Below the pieces are notes generated by a model. The model had not been told where the DNA came from. It was given only the letters and a program-made list of their open reading frames with translations, and did not search any database. Source: Sinorhizobium meliloti (GTDB lineage Bacteria > Pseudomonadota > Alphaproteobacteria > Rhizobiales > Rhizobiaceae). From it: a stretch of 64,000 bases of DNA. The stretch spans positions 1 through 64,000 of the forward strand of contig NZ_CP141215.1 in the NCBI RefSeq assembly GCF_035610345.1, given 5' to 3'. Shown here in pieces: positions 17,192 to 26,777 of the stretch. The position numbers were made by a program, and so were the translations under genes. Position 1 is the stretch's first letter. Each line of letters begins with the position of its first letter.

Positions 17192-17536
17192 TCAGTTGGC
17201 CCTCATGATGGTTGCGGCTGGAGACGCGTGGTCGACGAATAGCTTGTCGAACGGTGTGGCGTGGTGCACTCGACCGCCTGCTGCGTAGATTATGGCGGCA
17301 ACGAGCGCGAAGGCTGAAAACCAGAGAATCCCGATCCGAAAAAGCATCGGCTGGTTGGGAATGTCCCGGCAAAGGGGTGGAAAGGCGAATAAGCCGACGT
17401 AGCTGTCCAGCGCCAGATGACGTCGATCGAGAAAGAGGATCGAAAGGATCAGGAGCACCAGGGCGAACGGACCATGCACCCACCAGATTCGTTCTGAAAC
17501 GACGATGAGCGCAAACGATAAGGGAATGGCGAGCAT
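17192..17536 (-). CDS. Small polytopic inner-membrane protein
   Basis: The start is placed at ATG 17536 (MLAIPLSFALIVVSERIWWV) because GGAG lies 4 bp upstream; the open frame extends to 17665 within the preceding gene. The 114-residue product has three predicted membrane helices, near residues 2-14, 22-37 and 70-88. There is no recognised motif. It lies between the nuclease-like proteins and the cysteine-rich protein and may anchor or assist the exported proteins of this operon. Confidence 0.6.
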   Translation of the reverse strand: MLAIPLSFALIVVSERIWWVHGPFALVLLILSILFLDRRHLALDSYVGLFAFPPLCRDIPNQPMLFRIGILWFSAFALVAAIIYAAGGRVHHATPFDKLFVDHASPAATIMRAN

Positions 17537-17591
17537 TAAGCTCCAGCGGATCGGTTGCGAATGAGCTCGCAATATGTGCGAAGTCGGGCAA

Positions 17592-18293
17592 CTATCGGTC
17601 TGTTCTCTTCGGCTTTTTCCGCGCGTCGATGAAGGGAGGCGATATCTCGCTTTCCCGTTCCACAAGCAGGTTGAAATCAGCGATCGGCCGGCGGTCTAGC
17701 GTCTTGTCGACGGCCTTGCGACGCCACTCGTTCATGTCGAGAACGTAAGTGGCCCACATGCCAGAGCGGGCCGCCATCGCATGCTGCTGATAGGCCAGGT
17801 ATTGGCTGTTGTATGCATGGGTCGACGCGACACGCGCCCAGCCGACACGAAGCATGTCGACCGCAATATCGCGGCCGGCTGACGTGCAGCGGGCTTGGGG
17901 GATACCGTCATTGCCATAGGCTAAGACGGTGCATTCGACCGGTTTGCTGCCTATGGTCCTCTTGAGCCAAGCCTTTGCAAGTGGGCCGCACGGAACGGGT
18001 GACGGCGCCTTTTGCCGCTCGCGATCCACCCACTTCGGATCAATCGCCCACTGTGGGAGCTCGCACGCGTCGATCTCGACGAGGCGAACGCGCTGCGCAT
18101 ATTGCGGATACCACAGGGTGCGGCCGTCCATGACGGCGACTCGGCCGTTGTAGACCGGATTTTGGTAGATCGGAGCCTCGCTCAATCTCTGCGGTGGCCG
18201 AGCCGCCGCGGCCGGAGTCTTGATGAGATCCGCGGCTGTCGCTGTATGGGGGATCGTAGCGAGCGCGGCGGCTGCAAGTAGGTATCGCTTCAT
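17592..18293 (-). CDS. Exported staphylococcal-nuclease-like (thermonuclease family) protein
   Basis: The 233-residue protein has a Sec signal (MKRYLLAAAALATIPHTATA). The SNase fold is recognisable: VMDGRTL for the first calcium-binding loop, VRLVEIDACELPQ for the catalytic strand, and a helix-strand region with GPLAKAWLKRTIGSKPVECT and DMLRVGWARV. By eye, the catalytic Arg, Asp and Glu in RLVEIDACE are kept, the calcium-binding Asp of DGDT is Arg here (DGRT), and the second catalytic Arg (YGR in active enzymes) appears replaced. Nuclease activity is therefore doubtful. A long charged tail (from about residue 190) follows. It overlaps the next upstream gene by 4 bp. Confidence 0.72.
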   Translation of the reverse strand: MKRYLLAAAALATIPHTATAADLIKTPAAAARPPQRLSEAPIYQNPVYNGRVAVMDGRTLWYPQYAQRVRLVEIDACELPQWAIDPKWVDRERQKAPSPVPCGPLAKAWLKRTIGSKPVECTVLAYGNDGIPQARCTSAGRDIAVDMLRVGWARVASTHAYNSQYLAYQQHAMAARSGMWATYVLDMNEWRRKAVDKTLDRRPIADFNLLVERESEISPPFIDARKKPKRTDR

Positions 18294-18826
18294 TGATCTG
18301 CCTTCTTGGTTCGCGCATTCACCTCGCGGCTCAAGAGAATGGCCGGATGCTGGACGTCTTCGAACTGCCAGAGGCCGGCACGCTTATCGCGCGCAAGTTT
18401 CTCAGCCACGGCATAGGGGACGTGATAGGGCATGCCCTCACCGTTGAGGGCCGCGAAGGCGTATCCGCTCGTGATCAGGACGTTTGCCAGATCAAGCCGC
18501 TGCTTCCCAACGGTGGCGTAGCAGACGACGTAAGCGATACCGTCATTCTTCACCACCGGGGCGCAAACGGGTTTGGTGTCTTTGATATAGGCCGCCAGCA
18601 CGGCAAGGGACGCCTCGCCGCAGTCGCGTTTCTGCCCGTGCTTGTCCGTATAGCCAGTGCCGCGCAAACAGGACTGGACGCCATAGAGGCGGAATCTTTC
18701 ACCATTGGAAACCCACGTGTCGCCCGTTTCCAGGGTGACGCCAGGAAGAAGATCGAAATAGCCTGCGGGCGCTGCGGATACGGATGTCGGCAGGAGAGCC
18801 AACAGAAGGGAAAGAGCCCTTCTCAT
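18290..18826 (-). CDS. Exported degenerate SNase-like protein
   Basis: Start ATG 18826 (MRRALSLLLALLPTSVSAAP) overlaps the upstream stop as ATGA. The 178-residue product has a Sec signal and SNase-like blocks: LETGDTWVSNGERFRLYGVQ (GDT and Arg kept), CGEASLAVLAAYI, AYVVCYATVG and DLANVLITSGYAFA. The Asp and Glu that follow the catalytic strand in active enzymes (IDAPE) read VQSCL here, so catalysis is unlikely. Conserved cysteines suggest disulfides. It is the middle one of three related exported proteins in this operon. Confidence 0.68.
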   Translation of the reverse strand: MRRALSLLLALLPTSVSAAPAGYFDLLPGVTLETGDTWVSNGERFRLYGVQSCLRGTGYTDKHGQKRDCGEASLAVLAAYIKDTKPVCAPVVKNDGIAYVVCYATVGKQRLDLANVLITSGYAFAALNGEGMPYHVPYAVAEKLARDKRAGLWQFEDVQHPAILLSREVNARTKKADQ

Positions 18827-19431
18827 TGACCCTTCACCCTCGGATCGGCCCACATTCCGAATGACCCCTTCTTGCCGATCTCCTCAGCTTTGGAGAGATC
18901 CGGACGAACGGGAGTCCCATCTGGCTTTTTTGCGAGGCGGAGCGCGCCGAGCGACAAAAGCTGCTCCTCGAACATATCGACGGAGTCGAGGCTACCGGGG
19001 AAATTATAGTAGCCGTAGCAGGTGGCGTTCTGGACGGGCGAACCTTGCTCGCTCACGAAGGCGCGGCAAAACACGACCTTCGGGTTTTGTAACAGGATCT
19101 GAAGCTGTTGCTGCGCATAATCGGTGCAGCTCCCGGCGAAGTCTTCACTGCGATTGACCATTTCGCCCTTGCATGGCTCCAGGCCAAAAAGGTGCAGTGT
19201 TGTCTTGTTATCCACGCGAAAGTCGGTCGGTGAAACGGCCTTAAATCCGGCCGTTGTTGCATAGCCCTTCCGATCGGCGACCTTCCCGCTCCCGTCGTAA
19301 TATTCGAGCACGAGAACCGTCTTGCCCGGTGCTGCTAGCGATTTGATGTAATCCTTGTTGATGTCCGAGACGGACAAAGCAGGTGTTGCGATAGCGCAAC
19401 TTGCGAGTGCGGCGATCATGGTCCGTTTCAT
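18823..19431 (-). CDS. Exported SNase-like protein, first gene of the minus-strand operon
   Basis: The 202-residue protein begins with a Sec signal (MKRTMIAALASCAIATPALS). It shares with its two downstream neighbours the pattern LHLFGLEPCKG, a Tyr-Ala-rich helix (CTDYAQQQLQILLQ), VVFCRAFVSE...ATCYGYY and a C-terminal GMWADPR. The usual SNase catalytic Arg, Asp and Glu are not present at the aligned positions. It starts the six-gene minus-strand operon and diverges from virB1, so promoters for both transcripts must lie within 19432-19590. Function is unknown; a structural periplasmic role is more likely than DNA cleavage. Confidence 0.62.
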   Translation of the reverse strand: MKRTMIAALASCAIATPALSVSDINKDYIKSLAAPGKTVLVLEYYDGSGKVADRKGYATTAGFKAVSPTDFRVDNKTTLHLFGLEPCKGEMVNRSEDFAGSCTDYAQQQLQILLQNPKVVFCRAFVSEQGSPVQNATCYGYYNFPGSLDSVDMFEEQLLSLGALRLAKKPDGTPVRPDLSKAEEIGKKGSFGMWADPRVKGQ

Positions 19432-19590
19432 TTTCTAGCCCTTACCTATATTGCTTCAGCTCGTTCCCCAGCAATAGGGGGTTTAAGTCTGCCTCGAAAA
19501 GTTGTATCGCTGAACCAAATCGATGCGATACCTTCACCAGCTTAGTTGGTTTTCGTTTCGACCACAACACCGCAAGTTAGGCGCGCGGCG

Positions 19591-20565
19591 ATGGATAAAA
19601 GGGCTAGATTTTCAAGCGTTGTGGACTGGGCCGCTTTGACGGGAAGCGCCCTTTTGTGCACGAGCTGGGTTCAGATTTCTTACGCTCAAGATGGGCAGAA
19701 ATCTGCAGATATCGTAACAAAAGAAAGCACTTGGACGATCGAGCGCAAGGCGGAGCTTGCAACGAACTTCGATGAGCGCTGGCGCGGCTCAGAGAAGGAG
19801 TTCGTGCTAGGCGCTGATGGCGTTGTGAAGCAGGAAAATGCGGTTCAGAACAAAGCTGACAAAAGCCCCCATGATTTTGGGGGTATGCATCATATTGATG
19901 CAGCTGTGAGCAATTTCGCTCCCTCGAATGACGTGCCGAACAAGGTTGATGAACCGCAAGTTCCCACGGGCTTGATACAGCCATTTGGTTCATTTCGGCA
20001 GATCGATAACAACACCAAATACGTGTATAGGTGCGGTCCTTCTCCGCTCAGCCCGGAAGAGGTTAAGTCTCTGGTTGTGCAGACGGCGCGCAAATATCGC
20101 GTCGATGAAGTCTTCGCGACGGCCATCGCCTGGGCGGAGAGCGGCTTTGACGAAAGCCGCAATTCCCCAAAGGGCGCGCGCGGACCGATGCAGCTCATGC
20201 CTGCTACGGCTGCGCGGTTCGGCGTCACGGACATCTGTGATCCCGCTCAGAACATCGAGGGCGGGATGAAGTACCTGCGGTTTCTGCTTGATGAGTTTCA
20301 GAACCCGCTCCTGGTCGCGGCTGCCTACAACAGCGGCGAACAGCGGATCTACCAACACGGTGGCATCCCGCCGTTCCAGGAAACAGTCGGATACGTCGCC
20401 AAGGTGGTGAACTACCAACTCGGGCTGCCAATGCCGTCGGCAAAAGGCAAGGCGAGGCCGGCCGCCGCTGCGCAGGCGGTCTCGGATGCGAGTGATAGCG
20501 GCGACGCCGGTGTCATCGCCGTGAAGAAGACCGGCAAGTTTGTCGGCGGTGTCATGCACTTTTGA
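19591..20565 (+). CDS. virB1: VirB1-like lytic transglycosylase
   Basis: The 324-residue exported protein begins MDKRARFSSVVDWAALTGSA with a signal ending near VQISYAQ. The SLT domain occupies about residues 155-270: ATAIAWAESGFDESR holds the catalytic Glu183, followed by GARGPMQLMPATAARFGV, a repeat-like NIEGGMKYLRFLLDEF and AAYNSGEQRIYQHGGIPPFQ. It opens peptidoglycan locally for assembly of the type IV secretion channel. ATG 19591 is preferred over an in-frame TTG at 19546 because it begins the signal peptide; neither has a strong ribosome binding site. It heads the mating-pair operon. Confidence 0.82.
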   Translation: MDKRARFSSVVDWAALTGSALLCTSWVQISYAQDGQKSADIVTKESTWTIERKAELATNFDERWRGSEKEFVLGADGVVKQENAVQNKADKSPHDFGGMHHIDAAVSNFAPSNDVPNKVDEPQVPTGLIQPFGSFRQIDNNTKYVYRCGPSPLSPEEVKSLVVQTARKYRVDEVFATAIAWAESGFDESRNSPKGARGPMQLMPATAARFGVTDICDPAQNIEGGMKYLRFLLDEFQNPLLVAAAYNSGEQRIYQHGGIPPFQETVGYVAKVVNYQLGLPMPSAKGKARPAAAAQAVSDASDSGDAGVIAVKKTGKFVGGVMHF

Positions 20566-20576
20566 AGGAGAAAAAC

Positions 20577-20915
20577 ATGCAATTTGAAATGCAAACGAGG
20601 AAGTCTCAGGCGGTGAAGCTCGCAGCCACGCTCGGCATTGTGGCGGCATTCCAAGTCGCGGGCGCTGATGTTGCTCTCGCGCAGAGTGCAGGCGGCGCCT
20701 TCGGGCCGCTGCAGACGGCGGTACAAATGATCGTCGATTTTATCACCGGCCCGTTCGGTCGGCTGCTCGCGATCATTGCCGTTATCGGCCTTGGCTTTCT
20801 GGCATTCGCCGGACGCTTGTCGTGGTTCACGGCCGGCGCCGTCGTGATGGGAATCGGTCTGGTGTTTGGCGCACCCGCGATCGTCGACGAGATGATCTCG
20901 GCGGTCGGTCAGTGA
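20577..20915 (+). CDS. virB2: VirB2 major pilin
   Basis: ATG 20577 follows AAGGAG. The 112-residue prepilin has a long signal (to about residue 38, GADVALAQ) and two hydrophobic helices separated by a short loop (TAVQMIVDFITGPFGRLLAI, then FTAGAVVMGIGLVFGAPAIV), which is the VirB2 pattern. The mature subunit would polymerise into the conjugative pilus. It lies 11 bp after virB1 and 3 bp before virB3. Confidence 0.87.
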   Translation: MQFEMQTRKSQAVKLAATLGIVAAFQVAGADVALAQSAGGAFGPLQTAVQMIVDFITGPFGRLLAIIAVIGLGFLAFAGRLSWFTAGAVVMGIGLVFGAPAIVDEMISAVGQ

Positions 20916-20918
20916 CCG

Positions 20919-21218
20919 ATGAGTGAGTTTCAGGACGAAAAACCAGCTCTGACGCCGTTGGTGATCGGGTTAACCCGGTCCCCAACGCTTTGGGGCGTGC
21001 CCTACATGGCGGTGGTGCTGATCGTTGGCGTCACCATCATCGGCTGGCTTGCAACGAACGACCTCCTGGCGTTGCTCATCGCGCCGGTTGCTTACGTTGT
21101 CCTGTTCTCGCTCTGCACCTGGGACAACAGGATCCTCGACGTGATGCAGGTGACGTCCCGCAAGACGCCCCGCACGCCCAACAAGCGCTTTTGGGGCACC
21201 AACTCTTACGGACCGTGA
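20919..21218 (+). CDS. virB3: VirB3 inner-membrane protein
   Basis: The 99-residue protein has an N-terminal LTRSPTLWGVPYMAVVLIVG segment with the typical VirB3 start, two adjacent membrane helices (about residues 22-60) and a basic C-terminal tail (SRKTPRTPNKRFWG). VirB3 works with the VirB4 ATPase in pilus assembly. It is followed by virB4 after 2 bp. Confidence 0.87.
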   Translation: MSEFQDEKPALTPLVIGLTRSPTLWGVPYMAVVLIVGVTIIGWLATNDLLALLIAPVAYVVLFSLCTWDNRILDVMQVTSRKTPRTPNKRFWGTNSYGP

Positions 21219-21220
21219 CC

Positions 21221-23680
21221 ATGCTGAAAGTCGTCAAAGAAGAGCTTGGATTCGGCCGGATCGCCAGCAATGAGCGGCCCATGTCGGTTCATATTCCGTA
21301 TCTCCGACACGTCTCCGACACAGTGATCGGGCTGGAAAACCGATCGCTTCTAGGCGTCATCAAACTCGATGGACTGTTCTTTCAGACGGAGGACCAGGCT
21401 GAGCTCAACATGCGGTCGGTCGTCCAGAATACGATGATCCGTGCCTTGGGGTCGAGCCGCTATTCTCTTTGGTCGACCGTGATCCGGAGAGAGGTCGAAA
21501 CGCGGATCGGTGGCGCCTTCGACGAACCATTCTGCGACCTGTTGAACAAGCGCTACATGGGGCAACTTCGCCACAAGCGCATGTTTACGAACGAAATATA
21601 CTTGACGATCGTGCGGTCTGGGATGCGGGGCGCCCTCGGCGTCGGCGACTCGTTGAAGAGGCTCTTTGACAAGGCAAACAGGGACGCTCGGGTCCAGCAA
21701 ACGCGCGAAGATGCTACAGAGCTCGAGGAGCTGATCGGCAACATCGTCCGCGATCTGCAAAAGTATGGAGCCAGGGCGCTCGGAATTACCTATCGTCGCA
21801 GGAATGACGACGAGGCCAAGATTGAGGGGCGTGAAGAGAAGGAGAAAGGCGAGCCCTACTCCGAACCCTGCGAGTTCTTCAATGCGATCCTGAGCTGCGG
21901 TGTGCCGCGCAAGATGCGCCTGCCCCGCATGGGCATTCGCAATTATGTGGGAACGTCGCGACTGCATTTCAGCAAGCGGACGATGCAGGCTCAAGGCGCT
22001 GTCGATGAAGACACCCGCTTTGGAGCGCTGCTGTCTATCAAGGAATATCCACCCTTTACCGGGCCGGGAATGCTGGACGGCCTGCTGCAGGTGAACCACG
22101 AATTCATTCTGACGCAATCCTTCACCATCGCCGACAAGCCGATCGCCCAAGAACGTATTAGTCGATTGCAGAGGCAGATCAGAGCCTCGGACGAGTCCGG
22201 CAGTTCGGTCGAACAGGATATCGACTATGCGCTCAATAGCCTGATGAACCAGGAAGCCGTCTTCGGCTTCCATCATCTTTCGCTCCTATGCCTGTCCCGC
22301 GATCTCGCAAGCCTCAGCCGCACCGTTTCCGAACTCGGTGCTTGCCTCACCGACATGAATCTCACCTGGCTTCGCGAGGATCTGAACCTCGAAGCGGGAT
22401 TTTGGGCGCAACTGCCCGGCAATCACAGCTACATTGCTCGCAAGGCGATGTTGTCGAGCGCGAATTTTGCCGGCCTGTCCTCCATGCACAATTTCGCGAC
22501 GGGCCAGGCCGATCGCACTCATTGGGGACTGCCGATCACGATCCTCGAAACCACGTCGCAGACGCCGTACTGGTTCAACTTCCATCGCCGCGACATCGGG
22601 CACTTCCTCGTCACGGGACCAACCGGCTCCGGTAAAACGGTCGCTTTGACTTTCCTGCTCGCACAGGCGATGCGCGTTTCACCGACGCCGAAAGCCGTGT
22701 TCTTCGACAAAGATCGCGGCGCGGAAATCTTCGTAAGGGCAATTGGCGGTTCATATGAGGTGCTGTCACCCGGAACGCCGACCGGCTTTAACCCGCTGCA
22801 GCTCGAAAATACCGGCCCAAACCGCGAATTCCTCCTTCGCCTCCTGAAGGCAATGCTGCGCTCCGGTGATCGCAGCGACTTCACTCAGGAAGACGAGGAT
22901 ACGCTCGAGCGGGCGATCGTCCGCCTGATGCAGGAACCTGCGGCGGAGCGCAATTTAGCGAACCTGGCCGCCCTCCTTGTGGGCCGGTCGCGGGCGGATG
23001 CCAATGACCTTCACTCTCGCCTTCGTCCTTGGATCGAAGGAGAAAAGGCGTGGCTTTTCAACGCCCAGCACGACGTCCTCTCTTTCTCGGGGCGCAGCGT
23101 CTTCGGGTTCGACATGACGAACATCCTCGGCAATGAGGATCTCCGCACGCCGGCGCTGATGTATCTCTATCACCGTCTTGACGAGCTGCTCGACGGGAAC
23201 CCGGTCATGTTCTTCATGGACGAGGGCTGGCAACTCCTTATGGACGAGACCTTTTCCGCATTCATCGTCGACAAGATGAAAACCATCCGAAAGCTCAACG
23301 GCATTGTTGGCTTCGGCACCCAGTCCGCGGCGGATATCGCCAAGGCAAAGGCTTCGCATACGCTGATCGAGCAGTCGGCGACGAACATTCACTTTCCGAA
23401 CCCGCGGGCAGACGAAGAGAGCTACATCAAGCGCTTTGGCCTGACGGTGAAGGAATTCAACTTCATCAAGAACACTCCGCCCGAAAAGCGAACTTTCCTG
23501 ATCAAGCACGGCAATGACTCGGTCATCGCTCGGCTCGATCTCTCCGCCATGCCCGATCTCGTGAAGGTGCTTTCCGGCCGCAAGGAGACCGTCGAGGAGT
23601 GCGCGGCGCTTCGGGAACAATATGGGGACGAGCCTGAAAATTGGCTCGCTGAATTTTGCGGATGGGAGGCGGCCGAATGA
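21221..23680 (+). CDS. virB4: VirB4 conjugation ATPase
   Basis: The 819-residue protein starts [20 protein letters not shown] at ATG 21221. The N-terminal CagE/TrbE-like half interacts with VirB3. The ATPase half has Walker A GPTGSGKT (residues 466-473) and Walker [10 protein letters not shown] (Asp667, Glu668). It energises pilus biogenesis and substrate transfer at the inner membrane. The length is typical for VirB4. Its TGA overlaps the ATG of the following transglycosylase. Confidence 0.93.
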   Translation: MLKVVKEELGFGRIASNERPMSVHIPYLRHVSDTVIGLENRSLLGVIKLDGLFFQTEDQAELNMRSVVQNTMIRALGSSRYSLWSTVIRREVETRIGGAFDEPFCDLLNKRYMGQLRHKRMFTNEIYLTIVRSGMRGALGVGDSLKRLFDKANRDARVQQTREDATELEELIGNIVRDLQKYGARALGITYRRRNDDEAKIEGREEKEKGEPYSEPCEFFNAILSCGVPRKMRLPRMGIRNYVGTSRLHFSKRTMQAQGAVDEDTRFGALLSIKEYPPFTGPGMLDGLLQVNHEFILTQSFTIADKPIAQERISRLQRQIRASDESGSSVEQDIDYALNSLMNQEAVFGFHHLSLLCLSRDLASLSRTVSELGACLTDMNLTWLREDLNLEAGFWAQLPGNHSYIARKAMLSSANFAGLSSMHNFATGQADRTHWGLPITILETTSQTPYWFNFHRRDIGHFLVTGPTGSGKTVALTFLLAQAMRVSPTPKAVFFDKDRGAEIFVRAIGGSYEVLSPGTPTGFNPLQLENTGPNREFLLRLLKAMLRSGDRSDFTQEDEDTLERAIVRLMQEPAAERNLANLAALLVGRSRADANDLHSRLRPWIEGEKAWLFNAQHDVLSFSGRSVFGFDMTNILGNEDLRTPALMYLYHRLDELLDGNPVMFFMDEGWQLLMDETFSAFIVDKMKTIRKLNGIVGFGTQSAADIAKAKASHTLIEQSATNIHFPNPRADEESYIKRFGLTVKEFNFIKNTPPEKRTFLIKHGNDSVIARLDLSAMPDLVKVLSGRKETVEECAALREQYGDEPENWLAEFCGWEAAE

Positions 23681-24765
23681 GGAAGAGTCCTGCTTTGTGG
23701 GTGATTTCTGCGCTGTGGCTTGGTGCCTCCGGAACGGCGCACTCTCAAGTGCCGGTGCTTGACGGCAAGGTGCTCGAGACCGACACCAAACGCGACCAAA
23801 CGACGACGGAAATCGAGAAGACGGATAGTGACCGTCATTCCGTCAGCAAGAGCGTGACCTGCTCGATGTATCGTCCAGGTCGCAGCGGTGACGCCGCTTC
23901 CGCTGCAACGGCCAACCCGGAAATCACCGGGCTCGTGAAGCGAGTGGCCCAGGAAGAAGGCGTCGATGAAAGCCTCTTCATGGCGCTCGTCTATCAGGAA
24001 AGCCGGTTCAATCCGTGTGCGAAATCGCCGGTCGGCGCCATCGGGCTTTCTCAGCTCATGCCGGGTACGGCAAATGATCTCGGTGTCAATCCCTATGACA
24101 TGGAAGACAATCTTCGTGGCGGCGCGCGCTATCTGAAGCAGCAGCTTCGCCGTTTCAACGGCAACACCAATCTGGCGTTAGCCGCCTATAACGCGGGTCC
24201 TGGTAACGTCCAGAAGTGGGGCGGAATCCCGCCTTTCAAGGAAACGCAGGGGTATGTGGCGAATATCACCCAAAAGTGGCTTCCTGCTTTTGGCGGCTCC
24301 GACGTCGCGGATATCCCTGCGAACTATGGCGGCGGTTCTACAGCCTTCACCGGCATGCGGGATTCCACCATCAACTCAATGGCGACATCCCGGGCGATTG
24401 GGGAAAGCAGCGGAAACGTTGCCTCTTGGCTGCAACAGTTGGGCGCAATGTCCAGCGGGACGATCCAAGACAGTTGGGATCACAATTCCGGCGCGCGTAA
24501 TGCCAATCTCGAAATGATGAACCAGGTCATCCGCCTCGGCACGACGATGGCGGACCTTATGAATTCTCGTGGTGCGGTCGATGTCGGCAATCTTTCCGGC
24601 GCATCACGCACGAGCGATTTCAAGAATGATGACGACGAGGCGGATCGCGAAACGACCGGTGTTTGCGATCCTCGCGAGGGGCTTGAATGGAGCCCGACAG
24701 AAAAGGCTTGCGTCCAGAAGCGGGAGCGCGAAGCCAACGTAGATCTGATGTTGACCGCTCAATGA
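23677..24765 (+). CDS. Second lytic transglycosylase of the T4SS operon
   Basis: The 362-residue protein is exported ([20 protein letters not shown], cut near residue 21). It has an SLT domain at about residues 85-200 with catalytic Glu108 ([11 protein letters not shown]), [18 protein letters not shown] and [21 protein letters not shown] 130-residue tail follows, predicted helical and ending in a [18 protein letters not shown] motif with two cysteines. ATG 23677 overlaps the virB4 stop and has GGGAGG upstream. It duplicates the VirB1 function within the same operon; the extra C-terminal domain suggests a distinct docking role. Confidence 0.82.
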   Translation: MRKSPALWVISALWLGASGTAHSQVPVLDGKVLETDTKRDQTTTEIEKTDSDRHSVSKSVTCSMYRPGRSGDAASAATANPEITGLVKRVAQEEGVDESLFMALVYQESRFNPCAKSPVGAIGLSQLMPGTANDLGVNPYDMEDNLRGGARYLKQQLRRFNGNTNLALAAYNAGPGNVQKWGGIPPFKETQGYVANITQKWLPAFGGSDVADIPANYGGGSTAFTGMRDSTINSMATSRAIGESSGNVASWLQQLGAMSSGTIQDSWDHNSGARNANLEMMNQVIRLGTTMADLMNSRGAVDVGNLSGASRTSDFKNDDDEADRETTGVCDPREGLEWSPTEKACVQKREREANVDLMLTAQ

Positions 24766-24776
24766 GGAGAACTGCC

Positions 24777-25478
24777 ATGAAACGTTTGATTTTAACGGCG
24801 TGCTCGGTGGCCCTTGCGTCCGCAGCTTCCGCGCAAGTCCCGGTCATCGACGCTGCAAATCTTGAGATTGCGCAGAGAACGTCGAAAACCACCGATGACA
24901 TCCTCGGCACCAACAAGGAAGTCCTGAAGACGGTCCAGGACACTCTTGAGGCGGTGACCGGCGATCGCGGTAGCGACGCCAACCAGATGCAAAACCTTGC
25001 GGTCGGCAATGGCTTCAGCGTCTCCCAAATGCCGTCCTTCGACAGCCTGATGTCGGGCGGCGTTCCCAACTTCGGCGGCACGGGCGGCGATGTTGCTAAG
25101 GTGGCAACGAACTTCATCAATGGCCTGCAATTGGTGAAGAACCTGTCGGGCCAGGCAGGCAGCTCATTTTCGGGCGACAAGTCTTACGAAGAGATGGTGA
25201 ACACCGTTCTCGGTGTCGCTGCGCTCGTTACCGGATTGCAGCAGGCAGTCCAAACGCGCCGCACCTCTTTCGAGCAGGCGGGGGCAAACATCGGTCAGGC
25301 CAAGGACATCAAGGGCTCGATCGATCAGAACACACAGCTTCAGGTTCAGGCAGGCCTGACCATCAACGAGCTGATCGGCGTCATGAACGGCGCCGTGTCT
25401 TCGCTTCAGGCCGATAACCAGCGACGCCTGACGGACATTTCCAACTCGAAGAAGGCGCTCACCTACAGTGACCAGTAA
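24777..25478 (+). CDS. virB5: VirB5-like minor pilin protein
   Basis: ATG 24777 follows AGGAGAACTGCC. The 233-residue protein has a Sec signal (MKRLILTACSVALASAASAQ), then the VirB5-family opening VPVIDAANLEIAQRTSKTTD, with long helices and a Gly/Ser-rich loop (MSGGVPNFGGTGG). VirB5 caps the pilus tip. The stop overlaps the following lipoprotein gene by 11 bp. Confidence 0.8.
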   Translation: MKRLILTACSVALASAASAQVPVIDAANLEIAQRTSKTTDDILGTNKEVLKTVQDTLEAVTGDRGSDANQMQNLAVGNGFSVSQMPSFDSLMSGGVPNFGGTGGDVAKVATNFINGLQLVKNLSGQAGSSFSGDKSYEEMVNTVLGVAALVTGLQQAVQTRRTSFEQAGANIGQAKDIKGSIDQNTQLQVQAGLTINELIGVMNGAVSSLQADNQRRLTDISNSKKALTYSDQ

Positions 25479-25695
25479 AAACTCCACGACCGCAAAGGTT
25501 CTGTTTCTCGTCCTGATCGCGGCCGGCCTGGCCGGCTGCGGTACCGCGGCGAAGGAGAAGACCGCCCCCTGCAAGAGACCTGCCAACCTGACGTCTTACG
25601 TGCCGGACCCTCGCCAAGAATGCGGCCCGATGATGAGCGTCAACGGTGACGCAGCGGCCGCCTTCGCTGCGATTGAGGCGACGGCGGCTGAATAA
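25468..25695 (+). CDS. VirB7/EexN-like lipoprotein
   Basis: The GTG start at 25468 lies inside the end of virB5. The 75-residue product has a hydrophobic signal and a lipobox LAGC with Cys24. The short mature region has two further cysteines (APCKRPAN, QECGPMM). Small lipoproteins at this point in VirB operons are either VirB7 (stabilising VirB9 at the outer membrane) or entry-exclusion lipoproteins; the sequence does not decide between them. Confidence 0.7.
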   Translation: MTSKNSTTAKVLFLVLIAAGLAGCGTAAKEKTAPCKRPANLTSYVPDPRQECGPMMSVNGDAAAAFAAIEATAAE

Positions 25696-25710
25696 GGACA
25701 ATATGCAACG

Positions 25711-26739
25711 ATGCACGATTTTCTAGGCGATCTGCTGGACAGAATTGAACAGACCGGCGCGAATTTTTCTTCCCGGGCCTACGGGATTGTCGGCGATGAG
25801 ATCGTGCCGCTGCTCACCATCATGTTCATTGCATATGTGGGCTACTATGGCCTCCAGCTCTTCATGGGAACGGCCCGCGTTAGCGTCAGCGAGATCATTG
25901 GTCGCGTCGCCCGGATGTTGATCATTCTGGCGCTGGTCCGAGAGTGGGACTACTTCAACACTCTTTTTTATTCCTGGCTGAATAGCACGCCAGAGGACGT
26001 CGGCCGGGCGATCCTTACCGCCACCGGGACAGGCATCACAGAGCCGACAAACGGCCTTTCGATGATCTGGAAAACGGCAAACGAGGCTGCTTCTGCCTTC
26101 GCAGAACAGTCTGGTTATTTTGCGGTGCTGCCGTCCATGATCGGTTTTCTGATCATGTTTGCAGTGGCGGTCTTCATTGCAGTGGCTCTGGCGATCCTGC
26201 TCCTTGCCAAGGTGATGATGTGGGTGCTGATCGGGACCGCACCGATCTTCATCGGCTGCATGCTCTTCGAACCGACGAGGGGCATGGGCGTCGCCTGGTT
26301 CCAGCAGGTGCTGATGTATGCGCTGATCCCGCTATTCGTCTACGTCGTGGCTGCATTCCTGATCTCAGCCATGGACCCGGAACTTACAAAGGTCACGAGC
26401 GCTGCAAACCAACGGGAACTTCAGCTTAGCGACATTTCCGCTTTCCTGCTCCTGTGCGCCGCAGGCGCATTTGTCCTCTTCAACATTCAGGTTCTCGCGC
26501 AGGGCATTACCGGTGGCGTGGCCGCCGGCATCGGCAATTTCGCACGTGCCGTTGGCCGATGGGCAGGCGTATCGGCACCAATATCCGCCCTGTCAGGCGG
26601 ACAACGTCTGGCGGGGTCAATTGGCAATGCCGGGATGCAAGCGAGGGCACGCACCCAAGACGGCATGAGAACCAACATTCGCAACGCCGCTGCTGAGGCG
26701 ATGCAGAACCGCATTAGCAGCAACAGCATGCCTCGCTGA
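25711..26739 (+). CDS. virB6: VirB6 polytopic channel protein
   Basis: The 342-residue inner-membrane protein has several hydrophobic segments, near residues 27-50, 60-75, 140-190 and 195-225. It has the VirB6 signature region of a large periplasmic loop followed by PIFIGCMLFEPTRGMGVAWF, and ends with a polar cytoplasmic tail rich in A, R and N. VirB6 guides the substrate through the inner membrane. It begins 15 bp after the lipoprotein gene. Confidence 0.85.
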   Translation: MHDFLGDLLDRIEQTGANFSSRAYGIVGDEIVPLLTIMFIAYVGYYGLQLFMGTARVSVSEIIGRVARMLIILALVREWDYFNTLFYSWLNSTPEDVGRAILTATGTGITEPTNGLSMIWKTANEAASAFAEQSGYFAVLPSMIGFLIMFAVAVFIAVALAILLLAKVMMWVLIGTAPIFIGCMLFEPTRGMGVAWFQQVLMYALIPLFVYVVAAFLISAMDPELTKVTSAANQRELQLSDISAFLLLCAAGAFVLFNIQVLAQGITGGVAAGIGNFARAVGRWAGVSAPISALSGGQRLAGSIGNAGMQARARTQDGMRTNIRNAAAEAMQNRISSNSMPR

Positions 26740-26777
26740 GGCGAGAAATTCAGGGCTAGATGTAAGGGCTAGAACGA

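Noticed and set aside
17187..17591. 134-codon frame overlapping the small membrane protein
   Set aside because: Arg- and Ser-rich composition; the alternative frame has clear membrane helices and a ribosome binding site.
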